Assembly (NCBI RefSeq): GCF_014851395.1
Contig: NW_024040040.1
Coordinates: 15,957,000 to 16,020,999 of the forward strand
DNA length: 64,000 bases
Source of the DNA: Micropterus salmoides
Lineage: Eukaryota > Chordata > Actinopteri > Centrarchiformes > Centrarchidae
Direction of reading: 5' to 3'
Shown piece after piece: positions 9,323-21,130 of the stretch. Under the pieces are notes generated by a model that worked only from the letters and a program-made list of their open reading frames with translations, was not told the DNA's origin and searched no databases. Made by a program: the position numbers and the translations under genes. The stretch's first letter is position 1. Each line of letters opens with the position of its first letter.

Positions 9323-10560
9323 CACATCCTTACCTTCACACAAACATCCTTAAAGGGGAGAAATAATAAAGTAATCATTTATATAAAGACACAGTAGTTT
9401 TAATTATTTTTATTATTTTTTTACTACTATATTAACAAGTTCAAGTGAATGGGTATCATACATTTATTCTTCATTTAGGCTGAGTTGTGAAAAAATAACC
9501 ATGGAGTTCCACTGTTGTCACCCGACAACAAGGTGGACATTTACTGTGAATAAAGCACACATAGACTGCTCTGTCTGCTCAGCAACATGGCGTAGGCTAT
9601 GTATGATTTACGACTGTAACACACTCCACCGTGTTTCCTCTTTACATGGAAGTGTGTATTTACTGCACTACACGTCTTGGTGAAGCTGTGGGAGTCATCT
9701 CTGTCAGCGGATATAATTATACACATTCATGTAAGACAGAGCAGATTTCTCAGGGTTGTGTTTAATTCCACAGATAATGAGTTATGTTGCTGAGTTCTGG
9801 ACTAGAGGAAAATGGTTTCTGTTGGTGACATTCAGTTTCAGGTGGGTTAAGGAAAACAGTTGTCAAAACCATCAAATTCCTAACAAAACCTTTGGTGCTT
9901 TTACTCCCAATTATCCTTAAGAAACGACATGATTCTAGGCCTTTTGACTGTGGAGGTCAGACTCCAGAGACATACGTTCCATGGCCGTAACAGTTCGCCA
10001 TCAGGCCTAGAGATGTCAGTGTTGCTACACCGGAAGCAGCAGCGTGCAGAGCAACATATGTGGTAACACAGCGGCAGATAAGTGGTCACTCTGGTTGATG
10101 CATGGTGAACCAGCCTGAGGCGTGCGGGGTGTCACCGGCGGCCGTCTCCTTCGTTGTGTTGTGCACCGGCCTTACATGAGGAGGGGGCATCAGGGGAACA
10201 TGAACAGGGAGCAGCTCATCTGAATTCTTTGGTTCCCCTGAGGCCTAATAGCTCCTCAAGAAAGGTCGACATGAGGATATTTCATTTGTTCTCCTCTGTT
10301 TTTCCCCTGGTTTTACATTTCTACACCATTCTCAGCTTCAGTCTATGAGGTCAGAAGTTTAAAGCAGATATTAAATAAGTTTGTAGCAAATTTAGTATAT
10401 TTAAGTTGAACAAATATTCTTTTTATTATATTTTATTTGCAAAGCCTCAGTACATTTAAATTTTGGCGTTTAGTGTGGCACAAAGTGCTCAAAATCACCT
10501 AAACAGGGCTCCCACAGGACAACAGTTGTCAATTATTTTTGACATAAATTGTGCAAACTG
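9323..10560. other. No gene seen
   Basis: About 1.2 kb without a supported feature. It is AT-rich at 9370-9430 and 10380-10470 and moderately GC-rich at 9950-10260. The short open frames have no recognisable motif. Confidence 0.3.
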
Positions 10561-10568
10561 CCATCACT

Positions 10569-10618
10569 GGCCCTAGGTGGCCAAATTAGTCAAGTCACAG
10601 CACTATGCCATCTGGTGG
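10569..10618. promoter_or_regulatory. Pair of CTCF-like motifs
   Basis: TGCCATCTGGTGG at 10606-10618 reads CCACCAGATGGCA on the minus strand, a good match to the CTCF core. GGCCCTAGGTGGCC at 10569-10582 is a weaker plus-strand match about 25 bp away. If bound, they would be a divergently or tandemly arranged insulator site. This is motif evidence only. Confidence 0.35.
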
Positions 10619-10619
10619 T

Positions 10620-11480
10620 GGACAGGGGATGTAAGAAACAACCCAAAAACTATCCGAACATAAAACAAAGACTTTTGGTTTAATCAGAAAGTCCAATTTT
10701 ATCCTCCTGCTGGCCTTCTTTTTGATCTTCCTCACAGTAACTTTATTTGCACAGTAACTTTATCTGCACAGGATCCAGAATCAGTTCGAATTGTAATCAT
10801 GAACGTCACTCCTGGTTGGTATTCGTATCATCCCCACTTTCTCGTTTTCCACAGCCACAGCAGCTGGAAGCACTAAAAGCGGAGTGTGATTTAACCTGAC
10901 TGGGCTCTCTCTCCGAACGTGACCCGGCAGCCGATATGAAGCATGTCAAGAAAGAGCTGAGGTGGTTGGATTTACATGAAAGATAGCAGCAGAGAGGCCG
11001 TCTCAGTTTCTCTTTGCAGATGTGGCGGTGAAAGTATCATACCTATCAACAAATATACAGATCAATATTGTTTCTGAAAGGGATATGAATAATGTGAACA
11101 CTGTGGGCTTTTTATAAGTGTGGCACAAGTTAAGGTAAACCAACCTGCATCCCTTCTGCATATGAGAGTGAAAGCACAAACAAACAAATAAACAAACAAA
11201 CAGCAATGTGTAGCAAGCCCGGAGAGGAGGAATGATTGAACTGTTTTGACGGAACAGTTAAAAAGATACTTAACCTTCCCATCAAAGCTCACTGTCTGGC
11301 AGTGGTTCAAGCCTACAGTATAGAGGAGGCAATGAGACATTCAGCTCTGATTACAAACATATCTTCAACACCAAATCCTCCAGCTGAACCGAGAGTAATC
11401 AATCATCATTGTTGCTTGCCAAGTTGCTTTTAGCATCGGAGTGCCCCTCGCTGGTGCCTGAAATAAAGTGATAATAACTC
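10620..11480. other. No gene seen
   Basis: No supported gene or complete repeat. A short duplication of CACAGTAACTTTAT with one unit offset is visible at about 10735-10765. Confidence 0.3.
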
Positions 11481-11484
11481 TGAA

Positions 11485-11715
11485 CTGCTGCAGATAGATG
11501 GCCATTCTAGCTGATGCGCCTCATGTGACCCTAGCCATGACCCGGCTGCTTCCTCGCCAAAGCATAATTAAAGCGTTACTGGCGGCTCTTTTCCTCCACT
11601 CTGCTTTGTTTTTATGCATCGGGTCTATTTTTGGAGCGGCTTGCGTCTCTGAAACAATGAAATTCAAAATTATAAAAGCCTACATTTGTTGACAATTGAC
11701 ATGACATCACTGTTC
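11485..11715. promoter_or_regulatory. Candidate conserved non-coding element
   Basis: Repeat-poor sequence with dense homeodomain- and MADS-like words: CATAATTAAAGCG, TTTTTATGCATCGG, CTATTTTTGGAG and AATGAAATTCAAAATTATAAAA. The texture is like vertebrate conserved enhancers. There is no coding signal. Conservation cannot be tested from this sequence alone. Confidence 0.3.
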
Positions 11716-11785
11716 AGTGATCATTTGTTTGTCTTTAACAGAAAAATAATTTTTTTTGTTTGTTTATGTTATTTCACCTCCACAG

Positions 11786-11864
11786 CCGGCGAAACAGTAG
11801 ACTGATAAGCATTCAGGATATATACAGATACAGAATAAAGATGAAATGGTGGGCTGGGGGTAAG
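11786..11864 (+). other. Candidate exon of unknown gene
   Basis: A long T-rich tract ending TTTCACCTCCACAG gives a strong acceptor before 11786, and TAAG|GTAAGT after 11864 is a near-perfect donor. The 79-nt interval is open in one frame (starting at base 2, RRNSRLISIQDIYRYRI...). No partner exon or homology is recognised, so it may be a decoy. Confidence 0.22.
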
Positions 11865-12540
11865 GTAAGTAAAGTACCTGTTATCTCATTGATCATTAAT
11901 GTGTTTTTGAAAAGCACCTAAATGTATGAAAAACAGCTTGAAAACTTCTGAAAACACCTGCAGTGGACATGTGGGATTAATCCTGTAGAGACAAATCTAC
12001 CGGTGGATTAGGACATAAATGAGGACACCAACTCGATGTCTGTCTGAGCCTCATGTCCAACACAATGACCAGTTTGTTAAATTGTTTTACTTTGTTTTGA
12101 TATTTTGCTACAAGGGTGACTAAGATAACATCTTTCACTCTTCTCTTGCTGACATGTATCCAGCCACACGTATTTTCCAATATCTTTGTGTCTATTGAAC
12201 TGAACAGCTGGGGGCCCTTTGAGATTGTTTTTTTCTTCCATTACACAGTGTCCATATTCCAAACACATTTTTATTTTGCTGGCCTCTCAAAAGCTGCTCA
12301 GAAAGTGCCACTGCTGGTTCCTGCCTTCAGGTCATGACTGGTTGCTACGAGCTCGCACAGGTGCTTTCAAGAAATGAAGAAACAATCAGAAGAGGTCTTC
12401 TGTGAAAACAGTGTCTTTGTTAATTTTGTCATCTTCACATTGCTGCCACTAACCAGATGCGCGGGATGAAGGGAGAAAATAGTGAATCTGTCAGCTGTTA
12501 ACAGGCTTGCAGTGCTCCTCTTGGAATAATAAGGGAGGCA

Positions 12541-12623
12541 GAGTCTATTTAAACACTATCTCCATGACCTCTTGGTGCACAGCAGCTGTGCAGGGATCTA
12601 CAGGATTAACCGGTGCCTCTCAG
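12541..12623 (+). promoter_or_regulatory. Candidate core promoter and first exon
   Basis: A TATTTAAA at 12545-12552 is followed 70 bp later by a strong donor, CTCAG|GTAAGC, at 12623/12624. The interval could be a TATA promoter with a short non-coding first exon. There is no downstream coding exon to support it. Confidence 0.18.
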
Positions 12624-12629
12624 GTAAGC

Positions 12630-15270
12630 TGATTCATAATAAATAGCAGCAACGCTTTGAAAATACCCATAACAGCACATTAGCATTGAAATGAGGTAAC
12701 ACTTTTGTCAGGAGGTAGTTCTGGGTCACAGAGACAAACGCTGAATACTGCCGGAGGGACTTCAGCACACACTTGGCTGTCCCCCTTGCCGGCCCAGTAC
12801 GCCTACATCACTAATGTCAATAGTGTTAACACCCTGGCTCGTTTGCACAGGAGCAGGGGACAAATTTCTTTAGAGAGCTGGAAGCCATCCATTTTGGACA
12901 GAATTCACCTGAACCTCGCTTCATATTATCCGCTACAGTACGTCCACTCTTCTACATGTGCTGTAAAATGTAATACAAAGCCATGAGGTGTGTGAGATTT
13001 GTACCTTACATTCTTCCCTTCAAGTGGCTGTAAAACATTTCTTGCTGTTAACTTACCTTTATATAGGCCATTATAGCAGCCTCTCTAGCATGTACCCTTC
13101 CTTTCCTGCTGTAAAAGTTCTCTGAATAAAAAAGAGAAGAAAAAGGGAAGTGCATAAATAATCCGGCAGAACATTTAGTGTCTGCGAGGACAGCGTTTAT
13201 GTCTTTTGTCAAACACATAATATGAATTTTGCACTCCAGGAAACATTTAAGTGGCAGCTCTACGGGGGCTGTGTTCAGAGTCCAAGTCACATAAGAGCAA
13301 AATCATGATCTGCTGCTAATTGAAATTATAGAGGGAAACAAAGCTGGATCAGAAACACAGTCCTATACCTGCCAAGCTCAGCTGTCAACAACAGATTTTT
13401 TTTTATGCTGTATTCAAAATCCCCTCAAAATCCCCCTGTTCTCTCGAGTGAATACTTTACTGCACAGATTGCTCTTTCAATAGAAGTCTCCTTCCTCTTC
13501 TGTTCTTTTATTTAGAAACCTATTATGCTGTGCTCAATCAGATGTAGCACCTGGGGTCCCTGTGCTGTGACTTTTCAGTTAAATTTTAAAATCTACAATT
13601 TTAATCACTCGAGGTAAATAAAACTTCAGGCATTTAGTGTAGTTGAAATATACACATTTGTGTATATTAAAGCCAAAACCAAAAAAACAGTTGATGAAAA
13701 GATTATCATCTTCCAGCAGCGTTTCATTCCTGTACAGTTTTTGGTGCCCACTGTGGATATAAAAGGCTTAAAGTTCCAATGATCAATTCATAAAAAATAG
13801 GTTTCTCAAAGACCCTGTTCATCTTGAACATGAACTTCCCATGAACAAGACTTGACAAGAGCTCTGTTAACAGCAGCAGTGTGGCTCGTTCATGAATACA
13901 AAACAAATGGGTGTGCCACTTTCAATTACATCTTCAAGAACAACTGAGACAAGCTGTATTACTGTCAAATGTTATGTGTCACATACAGTACAGTGTTAAG
14001 TCATCATTAATGAATGTCTGACGTGGCTGACACAAAGCTGTTGTGTGGGCGTTTGTGTGTAATGTTGCAGGAAATGTTTATTGTCCATTATCACACCTAA
14101 ACAGGATCAGATTCAGCTCCCACCTTGCCTGGCGACTGAAGAAACACTCGTCTGCGCTGGTTGTGAAATGCTGTACATCACCACCTTACTGCAAAAACAA
14201 ACTGTCCTTGGCGGATAATGTTCCATAAAGTTGGTCGAGCTGGCTGATTTTCCTCCCTGTGAGACATTTGTCAGGTTTCTCTGACACTGGGACAATTTCT
14301 GCTCCATGCTTATACATCATAGCATAAAAAGGTGATGAGTTCCTTTCTGAAGATGTCAGCCCTAAAATAGTTGCACTGACATTCCAAATCACACATATGA
14401 CATTCACAAAGCGAGAAGAAAACTTTCCATCTGTCAGCTCGCAGCCCCGCTGCAGCTCTGACATGGCCGAGCTGCCGCGGCGGCGGAGCCCTCACACACT
14501 GATATGGCAGATGTGACTGAAAGGTGCTCTTTAGGTTCAGACGCCTGCATCAGGCAGCCAGGCATTAGCTCATGATGCCCGCTGTGGTAGCTGTCACTAT
14601 AGCTGAGTGTCTCCACAACAGAATGCCATTTTCTCTGCTTCGTTTCTCCAGAACCCCGCTGCTCGGTCCGCAGTTTAGCTATCAACCTCTGACATTTATC
14701 AGCTTCCCTCCAACCCTGGCTCCTCCAAAATGCCTTTTCACTATCCAAGAAGAAGTGGTAAAAGTTCAGCCAAGATTCAGAAAGGTTTATGGAAGATGAT
14801 GCACCGTTCCCTGTTTTATCTGCCCCGGCTGTGAGAGTTTGGCAGTGAGAGCAACAGATAAGGGCAGCTGGAGAGCATTTTAAGAAAGTGATCTGACCAC
14901 AAATGTTGGCTCCTGCTTGCTCTAGTCCGCAGTGGACGAAGGTTACGAATATATAGTACGCAGTGCGGAGTGATATTTTGGAAATTACAAATAAACGGAT
15001 ACCTGTTTTTAGTCAATCCAGTTGGATGGCTGGAGGCGTAAAGCATGTGACCTTGACACAGGAGACCACCATCTTCATCCAACCGCCACTATAGTCTTTC
15101 TTTAAAGCACGACTACGATTGTTTTCCAACCTCAACCAAGTAGTTTTTGTGCCTAAAGTGAAAAGGGCAATACAACTCTGTATGGATTTCGGCAAGTTTA
15201 CACGTCACAAGAGTTATCTCAAAGTTCAGTTCCCGCAGATTAAAATGAACTAGTTCACGTTCATAGTTCA
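12630..15270. other. Intergenic or intronic, no gene seen
   Basis: About 2.6 kb without a supported gene. 14430-14720 is GC-richer (a CTGCCGCGGCGGCGGAG run), but the open frames there show no known domain. A CCTAACC-type repeat scrap (TCAACCAAGTAGTTTTTGTGCCTAA) lies at about 15132-15158. Confidence 0.3.
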
Positions 15271-15274
15271 CAAT

Positions 15275-15480
15275 AATTGAGGAACTTTGCGACTGTTGGC
15301 TCGTAGTCTTACCACTGGATATCGAATGAATATGCAGCTACAGCCAGAAGCCAGTTAGCTTAACTTAGCATAAAGCCTGGACATGGGGTAACATCTAACC
15401 TGGAAAAAAGCTTTTCATTAATCATTTCATTAAAGAAAACAACCATTTTTCAGAATATGTTGAAGTATTCCTGTAAGATA
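15275..15480 (+). repeat. Dispersed fish repeat (AGTTAGCTTA-CATAAAGCCTGG family)
   Basis: The block CCAGTTAGCTTAACTTAGCATAAAGCCTGGACATGG at 15350-15385 belongs to a high-copy non-coding teleost repeat. Related pieces occur at 24755-24990 (minus) and 33820-34010. Confidence 0.5.
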
Positions 15481-15967
15481 ACTGTGTCAGATGCTGTTGC
15501 TAGAGAAACTGCTCATATATCTCGTTTTAAGAGGCAACGACAAGATGACTTTTGGAGGATTTGCTGCTAAAGCCACATCTCCCCCTCTGTGTCCCCCTTC
15601 TGCCCATCCAGTCTCCTCCATTTACTCTCCAAGAAAGCAGAAATGACAAGGATATTGGCGGTTAAAGGCAAATAAACTCTAAGGACCTCCTTATATAATC
15701 AACATATGAATATGAAACATCTGGGAATTAAGTTTGGACGACCAAAGGCGTGTAAATTATAGATATCTTAAAAGAGTATGCTGTACAGAGAATTTCTGCA
15801 TGTTAAATCCTTTCTCGTTGCCACTCACCCTTTTGGTAAACATGAAGGGTCGCCTCAGATCTATTTCTCATCAGGGCCTCCCCTCTGACTTTCTTGAGGA
15901 GTGATCTATGTTCGAAAGTAATTGGGCCTTAAAGGAACAGACTCTCTATATGACTGTTTATTTTTAA

Positions 15968-15968
<1 letters not shown>

Positions 15969-16028
<60 letters not shown>

Positions 16029-16051
16029 TGAGTGAGTGAGAGAGAGAGATA
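15969..16051 (+). repeat. Compound microsatellite (TG)n(GAGT)n(GA)n
   Basis: About 29 uninterrupted TG units (15969-16026) pass into GAGT units and then GA units. Open frames across it on either strand (His-Thr or Cys-Val repeats) are artefacts. Confidence 0.97.
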
Positions 16052-16159
16052 GAGAGGAAGAAGGAGAGTGAGCCTTTTGGAGGGCCCCATCTCCCAATCT
16101 AGAACCAATTTCTATGCAAATGCTACGACCTGATTTGGAAGGAGCTACCATTGTTCGGC

Positions 16160-16460
16160 GTGGGCAGGCACGCTTGGCTTAAGGTGTCGTAACACTCAGC
16201 TGCTGAGCGGCCCGACACATAAAGCACCGCATATGCTCATATTTCCTGAAGTGACAAACTCGCAGTGTGATGCATTTTAGTGCGCCGGCATGCGGCTGGA
16301 GGGCAATACTTTACACAGGCGTGACAAACAGCTGTAGGGGAGAATCACACTTCACGGGAGGGAAGACGCCAGCAAACTAATCGTGAGACTGCGGGGAAAT
16401 GTTCTTCTTAGCCAATGGGGCAGAAACCCGGGCGCTCATATTTCTTGGACACTATACCGT
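16160..16460. promoter_or_regulatory. Candidate conserved non-coding element
   Basis: Repeat-free, balanced-composition sequence with words such as CATAAAGCACCGCATATGCTC, GTGATGCATTTTAG and AGCCAATGGGG (CCAAT-type). There is no coding potential. This is a texture-based guess. Confidence 0.25.
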
Positions 16461-17470
16461 CTGCTTGTTGCTGTGTTTCTCAACAGCACCTTTCATCAAG
16501 TGCTACAGGGGCTGTATCACACAGCCATGTGTGCCGTTGCTGTTAATGGTTGTTGGCCATGATGGTTAGCTATTGTTGTTGCCCATAAAAATAGCACAGA
16601 GCAGCTGAGGGAGCAGAATTGCAGCGGCACTGCATTTCTAGACTGTATCAACCATGAAAGTGGAAGAGAGAGGAGCTCCAGGATTTTCAAAAGAATATAT
16701 AAATAGACTCCAACGGATTTGCTCAGAGATTTTCTGCCTTGCATTTTTATTCACTTGCCGTCCGTTACAAACACATCCACACACACACGCAGGGAACTTT
16801 GTGTGAGCCTGATGACCCCTATTTCACTTATGTGTTCCTGGACGAGTTCAGACACTGAAGAGAGCGTAAGCAATCTTGCTGGCAGCACTGGCAATGCGCT
16901 GCCCTGCATTCGTTATGTGTGATTCTGGTTTAGGCAGTAACTAGCTCCGTCCTCTGTGGGGAAGGCCGTATCACACCTTCAGTGAAATATTCCTTATCAC
17001 TATGCAAACACGCACTGAAGAAAAAGTTCTGTGCTCTTGCCATCGCTGCAAGTGAGAGGAGCCAGCTCCTCCAGTTAATTAGGTACTCACATGGTCTCAC
17101 TGACACATGGTACTGTAGATCAGTGGCACTCAAAGTCCCGCTCAGGGGCCACTTGCAGCTCACTAAAGACTTCTGAGTGGTCCTTGAACATATTCCAGCA
17201 TGAAACTTACGTTCACGAAGATGACAGCATCCATAATTAATGTTTTTTTTACCAAAAAAATTCACTGTATTATTATTATTTATATACCAAATGTCAGTTT
17301 TACTTCTCTCTAATGCTGAGTGGTATAACTAAATTAAGGTTTTTCCATTTGCTGTTCTAAGCACTCTTTTAACATGCATTCATTTTATAGGGGCAACCCA
17401 ACAAGCTGTAAGCACACATACTAACACCTCATTAAGTTGATATTCAGCATGTGTTACAACAGGTGCCTAG
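16460..17470. other. No gene seen
   Basis: About 1 kb with no supported gene. Short open frames on both strands overlap each other without recognisable domains. Confidence 0.3.
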
Positions 17471-17477
17471 TTAAACA

Positions 17478-17775
17478 TCCAGCAGAAACATCAGCTTTTA
17501 TTTGGAGTCGTGTTTCTGACAAATTAAATTGAACTGAATATCTGGCTCTTCAGCAGCTAAATACTCCAATATTTTCACCAGCTAGCAGCTAACTGCGCCT
17601 GTCTGCCTTGGGGTGCTGGACAGGTAGTGTACGGTGGGTTTTTGGATTTTTTCGAATCTAGAACCGATGCAGATGAGAGCGGTGAGAGTAAACCAAAAAA
17701 GTAAAGTTTTAGGCTGTAAAACCAAAACTATGCGTTGGAAGATACTAAAATGCTCCACAGTAGTGTAGTGTGTTA
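17478..17775 (+). repeat. Dispersed fish repeat family A, copy 1
   Basis: Shares, in the same order, CATCCAGCAGA, TGGAGTCGTGTTTCTG, TGGCT-TTC-G-GGCTAAAT-CTCCA, TTTTCACCAGCTA and the GTGGGTTTTT block with 48935-49007 plus 49270-49515. It is non-coding and mid-copy in teleosts. Confidence 0.65.
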
Positions 17776-17784
17776 GTGTAGGTT

Positions 17785-18395
17785 TGATTCATTTGAACTA
17801 ATCTTTTATATGACTCGGGAGTACCGAGTAGTCTCAGTGAGTGATTAAATAATTTTCACGCATGCGTGAATGATCCTAGACTCTTACATTTACTCTTCAC
17901 ACGGCAGCTGCATGGGCTCCGTCAGCACAGGAAATAGAATTGATTAGTTCACGACTCATAACTGTGGGTCTCTGGATTTGAGTCTTTCATTTGTCACCTG
18001 ACTGCTTGGCTACAGGGCTTTGGGAAGCAGGCAGCACAGGACACACAACATAACTTCTACTTTTTATTTATCAATAGAGCCGTGCTGTTGTTTCACAGCT
18101 CTTGTCTGGTGAACAACCTTGCCTGCTCATGTGTCACTAGGGGCTTCATAGAAAGATGATAGAGAATGGTCAGGAAGTGAATTTGTGTAATATACTTGTA
18201 CTATATACTCGCAAACCATGTAGTCTTCAGTGCCTGACAACCAAGTTTTCTTTTACATCGCCCACAAGAGGGCTACAGCGCCGTACTACATAGCCTAGAT
18301 CAAATGAACGAAATGACTCCAAAAAAGATTAGTTCATTTTGTTGAATGAGATTGAAGATTCGATTCACTAAAATTAATCAAACTTCCCATCACTA
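17785..18395 (-). repeat. Dispersed fish repeat (GATTCATTTGAAC family)
   Basis: Contains TTTGATTCATTTGAACTAATC at the left and, on the minus strand, TAGTGATGGGAAGTTTGATTAA at the right end (about 18374-18395). In between are words such as ATGAACTAATC and GAGTCATTTCGTTCATTTGATC. These belong to a familiar high-copy teleost repeat with a conserved TAGTGATGGGAAGT terminus. Confidence 0.5.
18262..18278 (+). promoter_or_regulatory. CTCF-like motif inside a repeat
   Basis: CCACAAGAGGGCTACAG is a close match to the CTCF core (CCAC-AG-GGGC). It lies within the dispersed repeat 17785-18395, so it may be repeat-borne. Confidence 0.35.
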
Positions 18396-18399
18396 CTCC

Positions 18400-20660
18400 A
18401 CAGAGCTAATAATTCCCTATCACATCACTACAAGCGACACCTTTCACATTCACATAGTCATTTTATCAATTGTTAATATAAAACACATTGATTATAGCAG
18501 CTTTAAAGATAACTAAGAAGATGTACCATATAAACATTTGTTTGACTGACTGATTTCATTTTGGCATCTTTGGAACCGAAGCTGTCATTAAAAGAAACAA
18601 ATGGCAACAAAAATCATCAGTTTCAGATACCCTCTTCACTACAATCCTTATTGTACAAGCAGATTTTGCACAAAAAGTGATAGGTCTGAGTCATAAAATG
18701 AAAGGCCTTCATTTCCGTCTCACAGATTAAAATCAAAGAAGGACGAAATGCAAATTATTGAAGCAATAATTTGTGCAGTGTCAGTGGCACGCCGGGATAA
18801 GCAAATTTATATTTAATGTCATGCATTAAGAAACATAAAACAAATAACCGAGAAGCATTACAGCACAAGAATAAAGCATGAAACACACTCTGACACGTTC
18901 AATATGAATTCTACACAAAAACCCTGACTTGCCCATGGAAAGTAGGATTGGATTAACATAGACAATTATAGAGAGGAGGATGAGAAGGTAACATTCAGGG
19001 TGACACATTTAACTACATTTAACATAGAAGAAATATTTTAAATACTTTAATATCATTAGAGATTATTTTTATACAGAAATGCCAAGCTCTTCCACAGTCA
19101 TGAATTATCATTATCATGTCAGGTTTATCTGTTGGGACTGGATTTCCCCCCTAAACTCTTAATTTTACTTTTCCTTTTGATGGCTCTGACCTTTGACCTT
19201 ATTACTATGGTTAACTTGTAAAATCACATCCTAATCATTTAATATCTCTTAAATACAAGTGTTACATCTTGGCGAAGACTTCCAGTTCTTTAAAAACATC
19301 TTTTAATCTAGTGCTGTCAGTCATTTTCCAATATGTCACTTTTTTTAAAGCATGGATATCTCGCTCCACAAGTCTACACTAATTTTGTCTGACAGAATCT
19401 TAAAAACTCCAGAGTGTCCTCTATCCACGGATCAAAATCACACCATACTGCTGATGGATGCTTCTGAACCACTCAGCGCTGTTAACCTCATTTCATTCTC
19501 AGGATTAATAAGCATCAGAGGGCTGAAACCTCTCAGGGTGCTGCTGATCTTTGGCTCAGTGGAAGTTTGCCCTGCGCTGTCTCTCTCCCTGCTGCCTCCC
19601 TTTCTACTTCCTGGGTGTTTCATTACGGCGGTGCAGGGCAGTGCATCAGCCTGCTGGAATACCCACCTATGGACATTTTAAAAACTCTACTTCAGTGCTC
19701 TAATGTCTCATTAATAATCACTCACTGGCCTCTATCTAGAGCTAGCTATTGCATCAGAGGGAGCTTTTAAATAATCAACACAGGTAACGTATCAGCATGC
19801 TAATCATGCGCTGCTCAAATGTCTATAGTCAAAATGCCATGAAAATACAAGTGTATGAGGTGGATATGTGTATCTTTTTGAATATTTACATGTTTTACTT
19901 TGTGGTCAAAGGAGTTTTGGTTAAAATGATGTGTCAGGGGATTCAATTTTGATAATGTGCCTTAGCCAAATGAGCCACCAGAATACCCATAGATGGGGTC
20001 TGTCGGGTCATTTCAGTGAGTGGCAGTTTTTTATTCCACCAAGAACAGAGCATAATAGGAAAGGTTCTCAAGGTCAAAGTTATCATCGTGTCTTTGATGA
20101 TGATCCAGGGAGGAAAAGAGCACTAAATTATTCTAAGATTGGATCTTACTTTTATAGTTTTTCTGCCATAATTTTTGGTTATGATATCATTTTATTAACA
20201 ACAGTAACTGCTGAGATCTGGTAACAAGGAGGCAGTGAAACCAACTGCGGCAAGAAACACAAGCAGTCAGAGAATCAGACAACAATTTATTCTGATTATC
20301 TGAACTGCTTTATTTGGAGGAAAAAAATCATCCATTACTGACAAGGAAAACTGTGTGTACGTACAATTATGGCAGGTTTGGTCAGTCAAAGTTGAAGTTA
20401 GGCTATACCATATATCCCTTTGTTTTCTCTTCCGGATACTTTAGCTAACCTGGGGGTTAGTTTAAAATCTGTCTTGCCCCACTAGACGTGTTTTTAGTGA
20501 TGTCATTGTACAGCCCAGGATCCTAAAATTACGATTCAGGCACCTCACAATTTACATCAAGTGTAGCTAGGCGGTATATAAGGGTGTAGAGATCCAGGTG
20601 ATGAATAGGCGCATAGAGGGTCAGACTTTCAAGCATGAAGATTGATGTTATGAAAATGAA
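18400..20660. other. No gene seen
   Basis: About 2.3 kb, largely AT-rich and free of obvious complete repeats. No coding exon with supported splice sites was found. 19440-19660 is GC-richer, but its open frames have no recognisable motif. Confidence 0.3.
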
Positions 20661-20671
20661 ATGAGCCAGGT

Positions 20672-21130
20672 GTCACAAAGAAGTTCGTTACAAAGCATTC
20701 TTTATTGAGCCCAGCCGGGAAGACAATGTAGTACTAAAACCAATCAAGGATACTTCCTGTCTGGGGATATTTATCCTTCCCAGACCTAAAGAGATTCACT
20801 AAATGTCCAAATAAGGTTACTGTTCACCCCTCTATACACGTGTTAAGATTCTATCAACTATTGGTTCAAAACAAGACATGCTTACCTACGTTAACCTACG
20901 TTGTGTCTCATTCAAGCCACATGCAATACTTTCCACAGAGAGCCAAAGATAATCTAGATCTTTGGGTTACTTGGCAAATGGATGACAATACATCCTTATA
21001 AAGACAGCTGTGGCAGTCAGTCAACCAAGCAGGCAGAGAGGAGTGACAGAGTCTGACCTACTGTTCTGTACAGTCAGGCTGCCCAGCAATTGACCCTACC
21101 ATGACCTGAGGAAACCTGTGTCAGAGTATT
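20672..21130 (-). mobile_element. Possible solo LTR
   Basis: Read on the minus strand, the region has a TATAAGG-type box near 21000, a second TATA-like GGATAAATATCC near 20770 and an AATAAA signal in GGGCTCAATAAAGAATGC at about 20690-20705. The AATAAA is followed by a short T/G-rich stretch ending TTTGTGACA at about 20673. This order is LTR-like. No internal gag/pol sequence and no clear flanking duplication is visible, so the left boundary is uncertain. Confidence 0.33.

Noticed and set aside
14434..14748. 104-codon minus-strand frame in a GC-rich stretch
   Set aside because: No start context, splice partner, domain or compositional support. The Ala run comes from a CGG-like tract.
15906..16151. 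His-Thr-rich open frame on the minus strand
   Set aside because: It is a translation of the (TG)n tract at 15969-16026.
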